Origin: an uncultured Prevotella sp. | GTDB taxonomy: Bacteria > Bacteroidota > Bacteroidia > Bacteroidales > Bacteroidaceae | DNA: 36,183 nt | Assembly (NCBI GenBank): GCA_905235905.1 | Contig: CAJONO010000071.1 | Location: 1-36,183 of the forward strand | Direction: 5' to 3' | Shown here: in pieces, positions 15,842-24,800 of the stretch | Layout of the letters: every line of letters starts with the position of its first letter | How positions within the stretch are numbered: position 1 is the first letter of the stretch | Translations under genes and position numbers: made by a program | The notes under the pieces: model-generated | What the model saw: only the letters and a program-made list of their open reading frames with translations | What the model was told of the DNA's origin: nothing | Databases searched by the model: none

Positions 15842-17452
15842 TTACGATTTTGCCTCAGCTTTCTTTTGTTTTATATGACGCTGCAATGTTTGCATGCACT
15901 CACGACGGGGAATGATGACCGAGAGGCCCTTGTACTCGATTTCCTGACGGAGAATTGAGGTAATCTCGGGCATATTCTTCGGAATGGGGTTGACCACGTG
16001 CAGATGCTCGTCGCTGACGCCAAGGGCACGGCAGATGGCCTCGAACTTATTCGTGCCGGCAGAGTCCTGACCACCCGTCATGGCGGTGGTGAGATTGTCG
16101 CTGATGATAACTACGATGTTTGCATTCTCGTTGGCAGCATCGAGCAGGCCTGTCATACCGCTGTGGGTAAACGTCGAGTCGCCGATAATGGCAAGTGCCG
16201 GCCACTGGCCTGCATCCGAGGCACCCTTGGCCATCGTGATCGAGGCACCCATGTCGACACACGAGTGGATGGCCTTGTAAGGAGGCAGAAATCCCAGCGT
16301 ATAGCAGCCGATGTCGCCGAAGACGCGAGCATTGGGATAGTCGAGCAGCACCTGGTTCAAAGCGGTATAGACATCGCGGTGACCGCAGCCCTGACAGAGT
16401 GCCGGCGGACGCGGAGCCACGTCTTCGCAGGTCTTATAGGCTTCGTCGGTAGGCAGTCCCAACGCCTTTTTCAGCAAATCAGGGTTCAGCTCGCCCGTGC
16501 GGGGCAGCTCGCCCGTCAAGCGACCTTTAATGACGGCATTGCCCGGCATCACGCCGCGCACCATGTCTTCAATAAAAGGCTGTCCTTCTTCGGCTACGAG
16601 CACCTGCTCGCAGTCGTCGGTCATGCGGCGGACCAGCTGTTTGGGCAAAGGATATTGCGACACCTTCAGCACGGGATAGGGACAGTCGTCATTAGGATAG
16701 CATTCCATCAGATAATTATAGGCGATGCCACTGGCAATGATGCCTAACTTATGGTCGGGCGCATCAACATATTTATTATAAGGACTTACGACGGCGGCCT
16801 GCTCGAGCATGGGCTGTTGGCCTGTGACCACCTCATTGCGCTTGCGGGCAAAGGCAGGAAGCAACACCCAGTTGCTGGCCTTGGCGTTGTAGTTCAGGTC
16901 GTTTTGCTGACGTGGCACGTCAGCACACTCTACCACGGCGCGACTGTGAGCCATGCGAGTGGTGACGCGCATCAGCACGGGCAGGCCCACCTTCTCTGAG
17001 AACTCGTAAGCCACGCTCATCATGTCGTAGGCTTCCTGCTGATTAGACGGCTCGAACGTGGGCACCATGGCAAACTTGCCGTAGAAGCGCGAGTCCTGCT
17101 CGTCCTGCGAAGAGTGCATCGAAGGGTCGTCGGCCACGAGCACCACCACGCCACCATTCGTGCCTGTCATGCCACTGTTAACAAACGGGTCGGCACAGAC
17201 ATTCAAACCCACATGCTTCATGCAGACCAGCGACCGCTTGCCCATGAACGACATGCCCAACGCGGCCTCCATGGCCGTCTTCTCATTAGTCGACCAACGG
17301 CTGTGAATGCCTCGCTCACGTGCCTGTGGCGAGTCCTGTATATACTCCGTAATCTCTGTTGAGGGTGTGCCGGGATAAGCATACACTCCGCTTAGCCCAG
17401 CGTCGATGGCTCCTTGCGCTATGGCCTGGTCGCCTAAAAGTAACTTTTTCAT
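15842..17452 (-). CDS. iorA: Indolepyruvate:ferredoxin oxidoreductase alpha subunit
   Basis: A 536-residue thiamine-diphosphate enzyme subunit. The N-terminal pyruvate-flavodoxin oxidoreductase domain reads GDQAIAQGAIDAG and YPGTPSTEITEYI. The ThDP-binding half begins ALCQGCGHRDVYTAL and contains GDIGCYTLG and GDSTFTHSG. The protein ends soon after VIIPRRECMQTLQ: the C-terminal 2[4Fe-4S] ferredoxin-like domain of archaeal IorA, with eight Cys, is not there. Electrons must therefore leave by another carrier or by clusters elsewhere. The start at 17452 (MKKLLLGDQ) was chosen over a longer frame that reaches 17515, because the promoter's -7 box at 17486-17493 lies inside that extension. It is the first gene of a six-gene operon. 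Confidence 0.93.
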   Translation of the reverse strand: MKKLLLGDQAIAQGAIDAGLSGVYAYPGTPSTEITEYIQDSPQARERGIHSRWSTNEKTAMEAALGMSFMGKRSLVCMKHVGLNVCADPFVNSGMTGTNGGVVVLVADDPSMHSSQDEQDSRFYGKFAMVPTFEPSNQQEAYDMMSVAYEFSEKVGLPVLMRVTTRMAHSRAVVECADVPRQQNDLNYNAKASNWVLLPAFARKRNEVVTGQQPMLEQAAVVSPYNKYVDAPDHKLGIIASGIAYNYLMECYPNDDCPYPVLKVSQYPLPKQLVRRMTDDCEQVLVAEEGQPFIEDMVRGVMPGNAVIKGRLTGELPRTGELNPDLLKKALGLPTDEAYKTCEDVAPRPPALCQGCGHRDVYTALNQVLLDYPNARVFGDIGCYTLGFLPPYKAIHSCVDMGASITMAKGASDAGQWPALAIIGDSTFTHSGMTGLLDAANENANIVVIISDNLTTAMTGGQDSAGTNKFEAICRALGVSDEHLHVVNPIPKNMPEITSILRQEIEYKGLSVIIPRRECMQTLQRHIKQKKAEAKS

Positions 17453-17485
17453 CTCATTTTTTGTTATTATTCTATTACTGATGCG

Positions 17486-17516
17486 CAAAGGTACGAAAAC
17501 TTTCTGAACCAGCAAA
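17486..17516 (-). promoter_or_regulatory. Promoter of the iorA operon
   Basis: Read on the - strand: TTTG at 17516-17513, a 19-base spacer and TACCTTTG at 17493-17486, an exact fit to the Bacteroidetes consensus. The -33 element is made from the T-tract of the terminator of the upstream outer-membrane protein gene. The iorA ATG follows 33 bases after the -7 box. Confidence 0.78.
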
Positions 17517-17545
17517 AAAAAAGGCCCAAATTCTAAATTCGGGCC
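17514..17545 (-). terminator. Intrinsic terminator of the outer-membrane protein gene
   Basis: On the - strand GGCCCGAATT and AATTTGGGCC form a stem around a short loop, followed by nine T. This is a textbook Rho-independent terminator, 24 bases past the stop of the 544-residue outer-membrane protein. Confidence 0.88.
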
Positions 17546-17569
17546 ATGTCATTGCATCTTTATGCAAGT

Positions 17570-19204
17570 TTAGAACGTATATCCCAAGGTGAGCATGATC
17601 TGATGACGCTTGAAGCTGACCTCTGTTGCTTTCGAGAAGTCGGTTGTTTCCTGCATAGTGCCATACTCATCGAGATAAGTCACTTTGTTCTGGAAAGGAT
17701 AGAAATCGCCCTTGGTCATATTGTACTGATAGGCCAGATCGACATTGAAGCCTCCCGTCTTGTAGCCCAGTCCGCAGGTGAATCGGTTTGTGGCCTTCCA
17801 GTTCGTGTAATCGGCCGTCGAGGCATACATCACACCATTCGAGCTGATTTGCGTATCGCGCATACCCTTTGCCGAATACATCGGCGAAACGTAGTTGTAA
17901 CCGGCTCTGACAGCCACTTCGGCAACGGGCTTCAGTTCTACGCCGACCTTGAGTGTCGAGACGCCCTTGAGCGACTTTGTCACATTGGCGTTCATCACGC
18001 GGTCGCTCACCGATTCCATGTCACCATAGTCATTGCGCCCTGTGTTCACGCGAACATCGGTCGAACTGTAGCCGGAATAGTCGTAGGTGGCTCCCAAGGC
18101 AACACTATTTCCAATCGTATGGCCAAGGCTCAAGCCAAACCTCCAAGGAGTAAAGAGCTTGAACTTATACTCATCATATCCGGCACTGTTCTTTCCACGG
18201 AAGCCTTTGCCCCATACTTCGGTGTGATTTTCGGTTGTCAGCTCGTACCAGGTAGGGGTGGCGATATAGACACCGACCCTGAAAGGCGACTCTTCGACAG
18301 GACGGAAGATGGCTCCCACGTTGATGTCGAAACCCATACCCGTTATCTTGCGCTCGTCACTGTAATGAATGTCATCAGTGGGCACCTTCTGGGAATTGAC
18401 CATGTGCTCGGTATACTCCGTGAATCCCAGATAGTTCACGTTGTGAAGTCCCAGTGTCATGCCTAAATACACGCGATTGCCCACATTGCCACTCAGGTTC
18501 ACATCAACGTCTGAAATAGAGCCTCTATGCGAGCGGTTGAAGTCATAACCGTTGGCATCGCTGTAATAGAGCTTGTTGTCGTTATGGTCCCAAAGCACGG
18601 CATTGGCATTGAGGTAGTCGAACTGTGTGAAGGTCTGTGCCCTGTCGCCACTGTCCCAGCTCTCATAACCCATTATGCCAATAATCTTGCCGGCATTGTC
18701 GGTCTGGAAAGCCAAGTCATAGCCGCCGTCGATCGAATTGCCAAGCGAGTTCTTCATATAAGTGAGCTTATTGAGCGAGTTCATTGCGGCTCCTTGCCCT
18801 GCTCTCATGGAAGCCGAGAGGATCTGGTCGAAGTTGCGACTCTTGTGATAGTTGATGCCAAAATTAACGAACGATGTCCTGTTCAGCTGCGTGGAATAGA
18901 CAAAGCCCGCCTGGTCAAAACTTACGTTTGTCTTGCCCAAATCATCGAACACGTCGACACCCGACTGGGATACGATGCCCATTGAGGCACTTACCGAACT
19001 ATGGCGAAACAAGCCAATACCAGCAGGATTGGTTGACATAGTAGAAATCTCAGCGCCAAGGGCCTCCATTGCACCACCCATGCCCACATAGCGAGCCGTT
19101 CCATTCAAGTCGTTACCCAACAGGCGCGAAGACTCGTAAGCGTCCTGTGCTGCTGCCAAGAGCGAAGTCATGGCTAAAGCAACTGAAAACAAATATCTTT
19201 TCAT
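17570..19204 (-). CDS. FadL/OmpP1-like outer-membrane beta-barrel protein
   Basis: A 544-residue outer-membrane protein with a type I signal peptide (MKRYLFSVALAMTSLLAAAQ). The N-terminal part contains LLGNDLNGTARYVGMGGAM and STNPAGIGLFRHS, the NPA-containing plug region of FadL/OmpP1/TodX transporters. Many amphipathic strands follow, and the C-terminus ends HQIMLTLGYTF, an outer-membrane beta-signal with terminal Phe. Such barrels let hydrophobic compounds cross the outer membrane or act as PorV-like anchors; the ligand here is unknown. It lies 60 bases after the low-complexity secreted protein gene and ends in a strong terminator, so the two form one transcription unit. Confidence 0.85.
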   Translation of the reverse strand: MKRYLFSVALAMTSLLAAAQDAYESSRLLGNDLNGTARYVGMGGAMEALGAEISTMSTNPAGIGLFRHSSVSASMGIVSQSGVDVFDDLGKTNVSFDQAGFVYSTQLNRTSFVNFGINYHKSRNFDQILSASMRAGQGAAMNSLNKLTYMKNSLGNSIDGGYDLAFQTDNAGKIIGIMGYESWDSGDRAQTFTQFDYLNANAVLWDHNDNKLYYSDANGYDFNRSHRGSISDVDVNLSGNVGNRVYLGMTLGLHNVNYLGFTEYTEHMVNSQKVPTDDIHYSDERKITGMGFDINVGAIFRPVEESPFRVGVYIATPTWYELTTENHTEVWGKGFRGKNSAGYDEYKFKLFTPWRFGLSLGHTIGNSVALGATYDYSGYSSTDVRVNTGRNDYGDMESVSDRVMNANVTKSLKGVSTLKVGVELKPVAEVAVRAGYNYVSPMYSAKGMRDTQISSNGVMYASTADYTNWKATNRFTCGLGYKTGGFNVDLAYQYNMTKGDFYPFQNKVTYLDEYGTMQETTDFSKATEVSFKRHQIMLTLGYTF

Positions 19205-19264
19205 ACTCTCCTATTTTACATTATTATTAACTTTGAACAATTGTTTTGAAGAACAGGAAGCATT

Positions 19265-20182
19265 CTATCTTCGGCCACCGCCAAGACTACCGCCGCCAAT
19301 ACCGCCGCTACGACCGCCGCCACTGCTGCTGCCACCGCCAAGACTACCACCACGACTGCCGCTGAAACCGCCACTACTTGCGCGACCGGAACTGCTATTC
19401 GACGACGATGACGACGAACGGTTGATGGTTGTAGCACGCGAGCCACTGAAATTGCCATTGCTTCGGTTTGTCGATACACCGCTGTTTGTTCGGGCTGTCG
19501 ATGAAGAACCGTTAGAGTTAAGCACGGTGCTACGCGAACCAGAGAAGCGTCCGTGCCCTTCGCCATAGCGACTCAGCGTTCCGGTATTGCCATTGCGGGC
19601 ATAGGTACTCGTCCGGGCACGACCGCCATGATAGGCACCACCCCAACCATAATAGCCATAATAGCCACCGTAATAGGGACGATAGTACCAAGGATCGTAC
19701 CATCCAATATGCCACGAAGAGTAATACCAGGGAGAATACCAATAAGTGTCATACCAAGGATAGTATGAGGTGTAGTACCAAGGCGAGTGCCACGTGGACA
19801 TGCGCCACTCGTCGCTACGACCGCGCTCATAGCCTTCCCAATAGGCATCGGTCGGCGTATAGCCATCCCAACGAGCCATCTGCCTCGTCAGCTGGAAGTC
19901 GCCTACGGAGTCAGGATAGACACCCTGCACACCCGAAAAATCAATGACATCAGACGAGTCGTTGCCTATCACCTCGTAGCTGCTGCCACCCATACGCCGA
20001 TTATACTCATCGACGCTGCGCGAAGAACCCTCATAGTAGGTCGACTGGGGCATACCATAGCGACGAGAATTGAACTCATCCACATTCTTTTTCGTGGGGA
20101 CGAAGTACATATCATCGTCCTGAGCATGCATTGTCAGGGGCAATGCCACCAGCAAAGCTGTGAAGAGAATCATCTTTTTCAT
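19265..20182 (-). CDS. Secreted low-complexity protein rich in Tyr/Trp/Gly/Ser
   Basis: A 305-residue protein with a type I signal peptide ending near TMHAQ. The mature part has three zones. Residues about 20-125 are mixed and acidic, with two VDEFN/VDEYN-RR repeats (NVDEFNSRRYG, SVDEYNRRMGG). Residues about 125-190 are packed with Trp and Tyr (SPWYYTSYYPWYDTYWYSPWYY). Residues about 190-305 are Ser/Gly/Arg-rich with repeated FSGSR units and a Gly-Gly-Gly tail. I recognise no enzymatic domain. It precedes the FadL-like barrel in the same transcription unit. Related low-complexity proteins are common in Bacteroidetes but have no established function; a sticky or disordered envelope protein is inferred. 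Confidence 0.75.
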   Translation of the reverse strand: MKKMILFTALLVALPLTMHAQDDDMYFVPTKKNVDEFNSRRYGMPQSTYYEGSSRSVDEYNRRMGGSSYEVIGNDSSDVIDFSGVQGVYPDSVGDFQLTRQMARWDGYTPTDAYWEGYERGRSDEWRMSTWHSPWYYTSYYPWYDTYWYSPWYYSSWHIGWYDPWYYRPYYGGYYGYYGWGGAYHGGRARTSTYARNGNTGTLSRYGEGHGRFSGSRSTVLNSNGSSSTARTNSGVSTNRSNGNFSGSRATTINRSSSSSSNSSSGRASSGGFSGSRGGSLGGGSSSGGGRSGGIGGGSLGGGRR

Positions 20183-20248
20183 ATCTTACAAATTATTAAA
20201 TTATACTATCACGTTACAAAAGTACGTCTTTTTTCCATGCAAATATAC

Positions 20249-20279
20249 GGAAAAACCCTAAAACATGATAGGTTTTTCC
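20249..20279. promoter_or_regulatory. Inverted repeat between divergent genes
   Basis: GGAAAAACC and GGTTTTTCC are perfect complements 13 bases apart, in the middle of the intergenic region shared by prmA (+) and the secreted low-complexity protein (-). The right half overlaps where the -33 box of prmA would lie. It may be an operator; no regulator can be named. Confidence 0.35.
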
Positions 20280-20289
20280 CTATTTTTTA

Positions 20290-20297
20290 TAATTTTG
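20290..20297 (+). promoter_or_regulatory. Probable -7 box of prmA
   Basis: TAATTTTG fits TAnnTTTG and is 22 bases before the prmA ATG. No clear TTTG is found 19-20 bases upstream; the inverted repeat 20249-20279 occupies that place. Confidence 0.4.
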
Positions 20298-20319
20298 CAC
20301 CATTATTTAACATCATGAC

Positions 20320-21222
20320 ATGAAGTATTACGAGGTTGAGTTCACCATTGACGCCCCTGAAAGCCTGATGCAAGACGCACGTGACATTATTGCAGCACAG
20401 GCTGGCGAAGCTGGTTTTGAGAGTTTCGAGGAAACGGAACACGGTTTGAAAGGTTACGTGCAAGAGTCGCTCTTCGACAGCAAACAGCTTGTTTGCTCCT
20501 TGCAAACATACTGTTTACCGGGAGTAAACACGTCGTTTACCGTAAGCAAGGCTATTGACAAAAACTGGAATGAGACTTGGGAGCAGGAAGGCTTTGATCC
20601 GATTGTCATCGACAACCGCTGCATAATCCACGACGGGCGCCACTTGCCTGCTGCCTACTATCCGCTTTCAATCGAGATTGATGCCCATCAGGCCTTCGGC
20701 ACGGGCAATCATGAGACGACACGCATGATGGTGTCATTCCTCCTCACGCTCTCCTTGGAAGGCAAGCGAGTGCTCGACTGCGGCTGCGGAACAGGCATTC
20801 TGGGAATAGTGGCCCTCAGGCAAGGGGCACGTGAGGCCGTTGGCTACGACATCGACGAGTGGAGTGCTGACAATGCCCGCCACAATGCGGTAATCAACGG
20901 TGTAGACAAAAGATTCACTTCGCTACTGGGCGACGCTACTATATTAAAAGAGGTGGAAGGAACATTCGACGTGGTAGCGGCCAACATCAACCGCAATATT
21001 CTACTGGCCGACCTGCCCGCATTCTGCTCGAAGATGACTGACGGAGCCCATCTTCTGCTCAGCGGATTCTATACAAGCGACATTGCATTAATGCTGGAAA
21101 AGACACAATCACTGGGACTCTCCCTGATAGATCAAAAAGAGGATAACGGATGGGCTTGCATCATGTTAGACTACAGCTTGCACAATTCCATTGGTGTCTC
21201 AACAAAAGTGGTGGCACCGTGA
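20320..21222 (+). CDS. prmA: Ribosomal protein L11 methyltransferase
   Basis: A 300-residue class I SAM-dependent methyltransferase that trimethylates ribosomal protein L11. The N-terminal domain (MKYYEVEFTID, then a ferredoxin-like fold to about residue 85) recognises L11. The catalytic domain has DAHQAFGTGNHETTRMM before motif I, motif I LDCGCGTGILG (about 152-162), and VAANINRNILL, the NPPY-equivalent strand of PrmA. The last ten or so residues (after CIMLDYSL) extend into the 3' end of the convergent phosphatase gene, overlapping it by 52 bases. The preceding ATG at 20315 is followed at once by a stop, so 20320 is the start. Confidence 0.94.
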   Translation: MKYYEVEFTIDAPESLMQDARDIIAAQAGEAGFESFEETEHGLKGYVQESLFDSKQLVCSLQTYCLPGVNTSFTVSKAIDKNWNETWEQEGFDPIVIDNRCIIHDGRHLPAAYYPLSIEIDAHQAFGTGNHETTRMMVSFLLTLSLEGKRVLDCGCGTGILGIVALRQGAREAVGYDIDEWSADNARHNAVINGVDKRFTSLLGDATILKEVEGTFDVVAANINRNILLADLPAFCSKMTDGAHLLLSGFYTSDIALMLEKTQSLGLSLIDQKEDNGWACIMLDYSLHNSIGVSTKVVAP

Positions 21223-21824
21223 GACTGGAGAAACTCACGGTCTCGGAATCCCCACAGCACACTGATACACGGAAGATTGGAGTTGCGGGCGGTGAGAATG
21301 TCTACATCACTGTCGCCCACATAGACGGCACCTGCCGACGAGACACCGAGTTGCCGCAAGGCTTCAATCACGGTATCGGGTGCTGGTTTCTTACGAATGC
21401 CCTGCGCCTCATGCTCGCCAATAGCCACCTCAATCGTGTCTGGGAAGAAATGACGGCACAATGCCTTGGTGGCAGCATCAAACTTGTTGCTCACAACAGC
21501 CAGCCTACAACCCCGTTCACGCAAAATGGCGAGCATCTCAGGAATACCCCGGTATGGAAGTGTCGCATCTAAAGAATGCTGAAGATAATAGCTTTGGAAC
21601 GTTGCCAGCACACGCCCGGTCTCGCAGGAGTCGGTGCCTGGAGCAACGGCTTGCTCAATAAGCCGCCTCACACCATTACCCACAAAACGGCGCACTTCGT
21701 CGACCGTTCGCTCAGCCATTCCATGAACACGAAGTGCATAGTTGGTGGCCTGTGCCAAATCATTGAGTGTGTTCAGCAATGTTCCATCGAGGTCAAAGAC
21801 GAATGTCTTATACACTGTTTCCAT
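21171..21824 (-). CDS. HAD-family phosphatase, phosphoglycolate phosphatase-like
   Basis: A 217-residue HAD phosphatase with a small helical cap (C1 type). Motif I is FDLDGTLLNT, motif II LAVVSNK, the motif III lysine lies in RKKPAPDTV, and motif IV is YVGDSDVDI. This combination fits the Gph/PGMB group; phosphoglycolate is the likely but unproven substrate. It starts five bases after the mfd stop and is the last gene of the long - strand run. Its final 17 codons overlap the end of prmA on the opposite strand. Confidence 0.88.
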   Translation of the reverse strand: METVYKTFVFDLDGTLLNTLNDLAQATNYALRVHGMAERTVDEVRRFVGNGVRRLIEQAVAPGTDSCETGRVLATFQSYYLQHSLDATLPYRGIPEMLAILRERGCRLAVVSNKFDAATKALCRHFFPDTIEVAIGEHEAQGIRKKPAPDTVIEALRQLGVSSAGAVYVGDSDVDILTARNSNLPCISVLWGFRDREFLQSHGATTFVETPMELCKL

Positions 21825-21829
21825 ACTAT

Positions 21830-24800
21830 TCAGTTTGTTGGAGCGGCTGTCATGCCTTTCAGCACACGAACAGCCTCTTCTACGGTCGAAATTTTGTCAA
21901 CGACAAGGGAGCGTTTTCCATTCTGGTCGCGGAAATTGCAGCGACGAGGATTGGTTCCCACAAAATCGAGAATACGGCCAAAGGCAGGACTCTGGTAGAA
22001 AGGACTATGCGGATTGCTCACAAAGAAAAGGAACATGCGCCCCTGCTTCAGCATAATCTGCTCGCACCCCAACGACTTGCCATAGCGACGCAAGGGCACC
22101 ACCTGCAACAACTCTTCGGCAACATGGGGAATGGAACCGAAACGGTCCTTCAACCGCTCACGATAGGCATCAAGACCTTGGTCGTCGCGTATGCTATCGA
22201 GTTCACGATAGAGCAGCATACGCTCTGAGTCACTGGGCACATATTGGTCAGGGAAGTACATCTCAAGATCGCTTTCGAGGGTACAGTCAGACACAAAAGC
22301 CTCGCCCCCATCCTCTCTCGCGGTGTAAGGCTGCACTTTTGCTACATTTCCGCCATGAGAGCGTGTTTTTCCCTCTTCAGTGCGAGAGGAATCGGATGCG
22401 GGGCCTTCGTTCCTCAGTTCTGTCATCGCCTCATTCAATATCTTCTGGTAGGTCTCGAAGCCCAGGTCGGAAATGAAACCGCTCTGTTCGGCCCCAAGCA
22501 AATTGCCAGCACCGCGAATATCAAGGTCCTGCATAGCGATGTTGATGCCAGAGCCAAGGTCGCTGAAGTTCTCTAACGCCTCTAAACGACGCCGGGCATC
22601 GACAGGAAGGGCTGCCAGTGGCGGGGCCAGCAAGTAGCAGAAGGCCTTGCGGTTGCCACGACCAACACGACCACGCATCTGATGAAGGTCGGAGAGACCG
22701 AAGTTCTGCGCACTATTAATAATAATGGTGTTGGCATTGGGAATATCGATACCGTTCTCAACAATAGTCGTCGAGAGCAACACGTCATAGTCATAGTTGG
22801 AGAAGTCGAGCACAATCTGCTCCAGTTCTTCAGGATTCATCTGGCCATGGCCAATAGCAATGCGGCAATCAGGAATATACTTCTTAACCATCTCGGCAAT
22901 GTGCGACAAGTCACTAATGCGATTGTTCACGAAGTAGATCTGGCCATTACGCGACATCTCGAAGTTGATGGCATCGACGATAATCTCAGGGCCGAAAGTG
23001 TGTATTTCCGTTTGAATGGGATAACGGTTTGGCGGCGGTGTCTGGATGACACTCAGGTCACGAGCACCGACCAGTGAGAACTGGAGTGTGCGAGGTATCG
23101 GCGTGGCCGACATGGTGAGCGTATCGACATTGGTCTTCATCTGGCGCAACTTCTCTTTTGTAGAAACGCCAAACTTCTGCTCCTCGTCTATGATAAGGAG
23201 TCCTAAGTCCTTGAATCGAACGTTCTTGCCTATCAGCTTGTGCGTACCAATCAAGATATCTATCTTGCCAGCCTCAAGATCGGCTAACAGCTCTTTCGTC
23301 TGCTTGGCCGAGCGGGCACGAGTGAGATAGTCTACACGAACGGGCATGTCCTTCAACCTGCCAGAGAAAGTTCGGTAGTGCTGATAGGCCAGCACAGTGG
23401 TGGGCACGAGCACAGCCACTTGCTTGCCATCGACGGCAGCCTTGAAGGCGGCACGAACGGCCACTTCGGTCTTGCCAAAGCCCACGTCGCCACAAACCAG
23501 ACGGTCCATAGGTCTTGGACTCTCCATATCGGCCTTCACCTCTTGGGTAGCTTTCAGCTGGTCGGGCGTGTCTTCATAAAGGAACGAAGCCTCAAGCTCA
23601 TGCTGCAGGTAGGTGTCGCGACAGAAAGCGAATCCTTTCTGGTGGCGGCGCGAGGCATAGAGCTTGATCAGGTCGCGGGCAATATCCTTGATATGCTTCT
23701 TGGTGCGCTCCTTCAGCCGCTCCCACTGACCAGTACCAAGAGTCGACATGCGGGGCGCCTCACCATTCTCCTGCGACTTGTATTTCGACACTTTATACAA
23801 AGAATGGATTGAGACATAGATGGCATCGCCACGCTGGTAAATGATTTTTATCATCTCCTGAAAAGCCTGTTTCCCATCGGGAGTCGTTATCGGCATCCTT
23901 ACCAATCCGCCGAACTTACCAATGCCGTGATCCACATGCACCACATAGTCGCCTATCTCAAACTGCTGAATCTCCTTGAGTGTCAGAGCCACCTTGCCGC
24001 TGCGAGCCTTGTCGCTCTTCAGATTATACTTATGGAAACGGTCAAAGATCTGGTGATCGGTGAAAAGGCAAATGTGCAAGTCGTTGTCAACAAACCCTTC
24101 GTGAATTGTGTGGGAAACAGGAGTAAACAGCACTGCTCCTGCCTCTTCTTCTTTGAGAAGCGGAGATTGGGTGGATTCCAGTATCTCTTTCAATCTTTCG
24201 TTCTGCTTCTGACTATCAGCCAGCACATAGATTCTATAGCCTTTCCGCCGATAATCGCCGAAAGTCTTGGCCAGCAAATCGAAATTCTTGTGGAAAAGGG
24301 GTTGCACAGAGATATTGAAACGAATAGTGGCATCGGGAGTCCCTGAAGGCCGATGGCCAAACTCAATCCTTCGGAACGCCTCGGCATCATTTGCAAACTG
24401 GCTGCCCGTGATTATCTGGCTTTCGCGCCGCATCTCATACTCTATCTCACGCTGCTCTATCTCCGTAGCTGTTTCAAGCCGTTCTTTTAATGCCTGCGAC
24501 GAGAAGCCTTCTTGGTAGGTGTGCTCCACAGCATCGCGAGTATAGAAATAATCCTTGAACACAAGTATGGTGTCCTTTGGCAGGAACCGTAGCACCGATT
24601 CTTTCTCCTCGACTGTAGCCAGTTCGGGCACAATATCGACCCTGTCACGACGTTCCTTCGACAACTGGTTTTCTACCTCAAAGGTACGGATGGAGTCAAT
24701 CTCGTCGCCAAAGAAATCGATGCGGAAAGGAAACTCATGACTGAACGAGAACACATCAACTATGCTGCCACGTAGTGCAAATTGCCCCGGCTCATAGACA

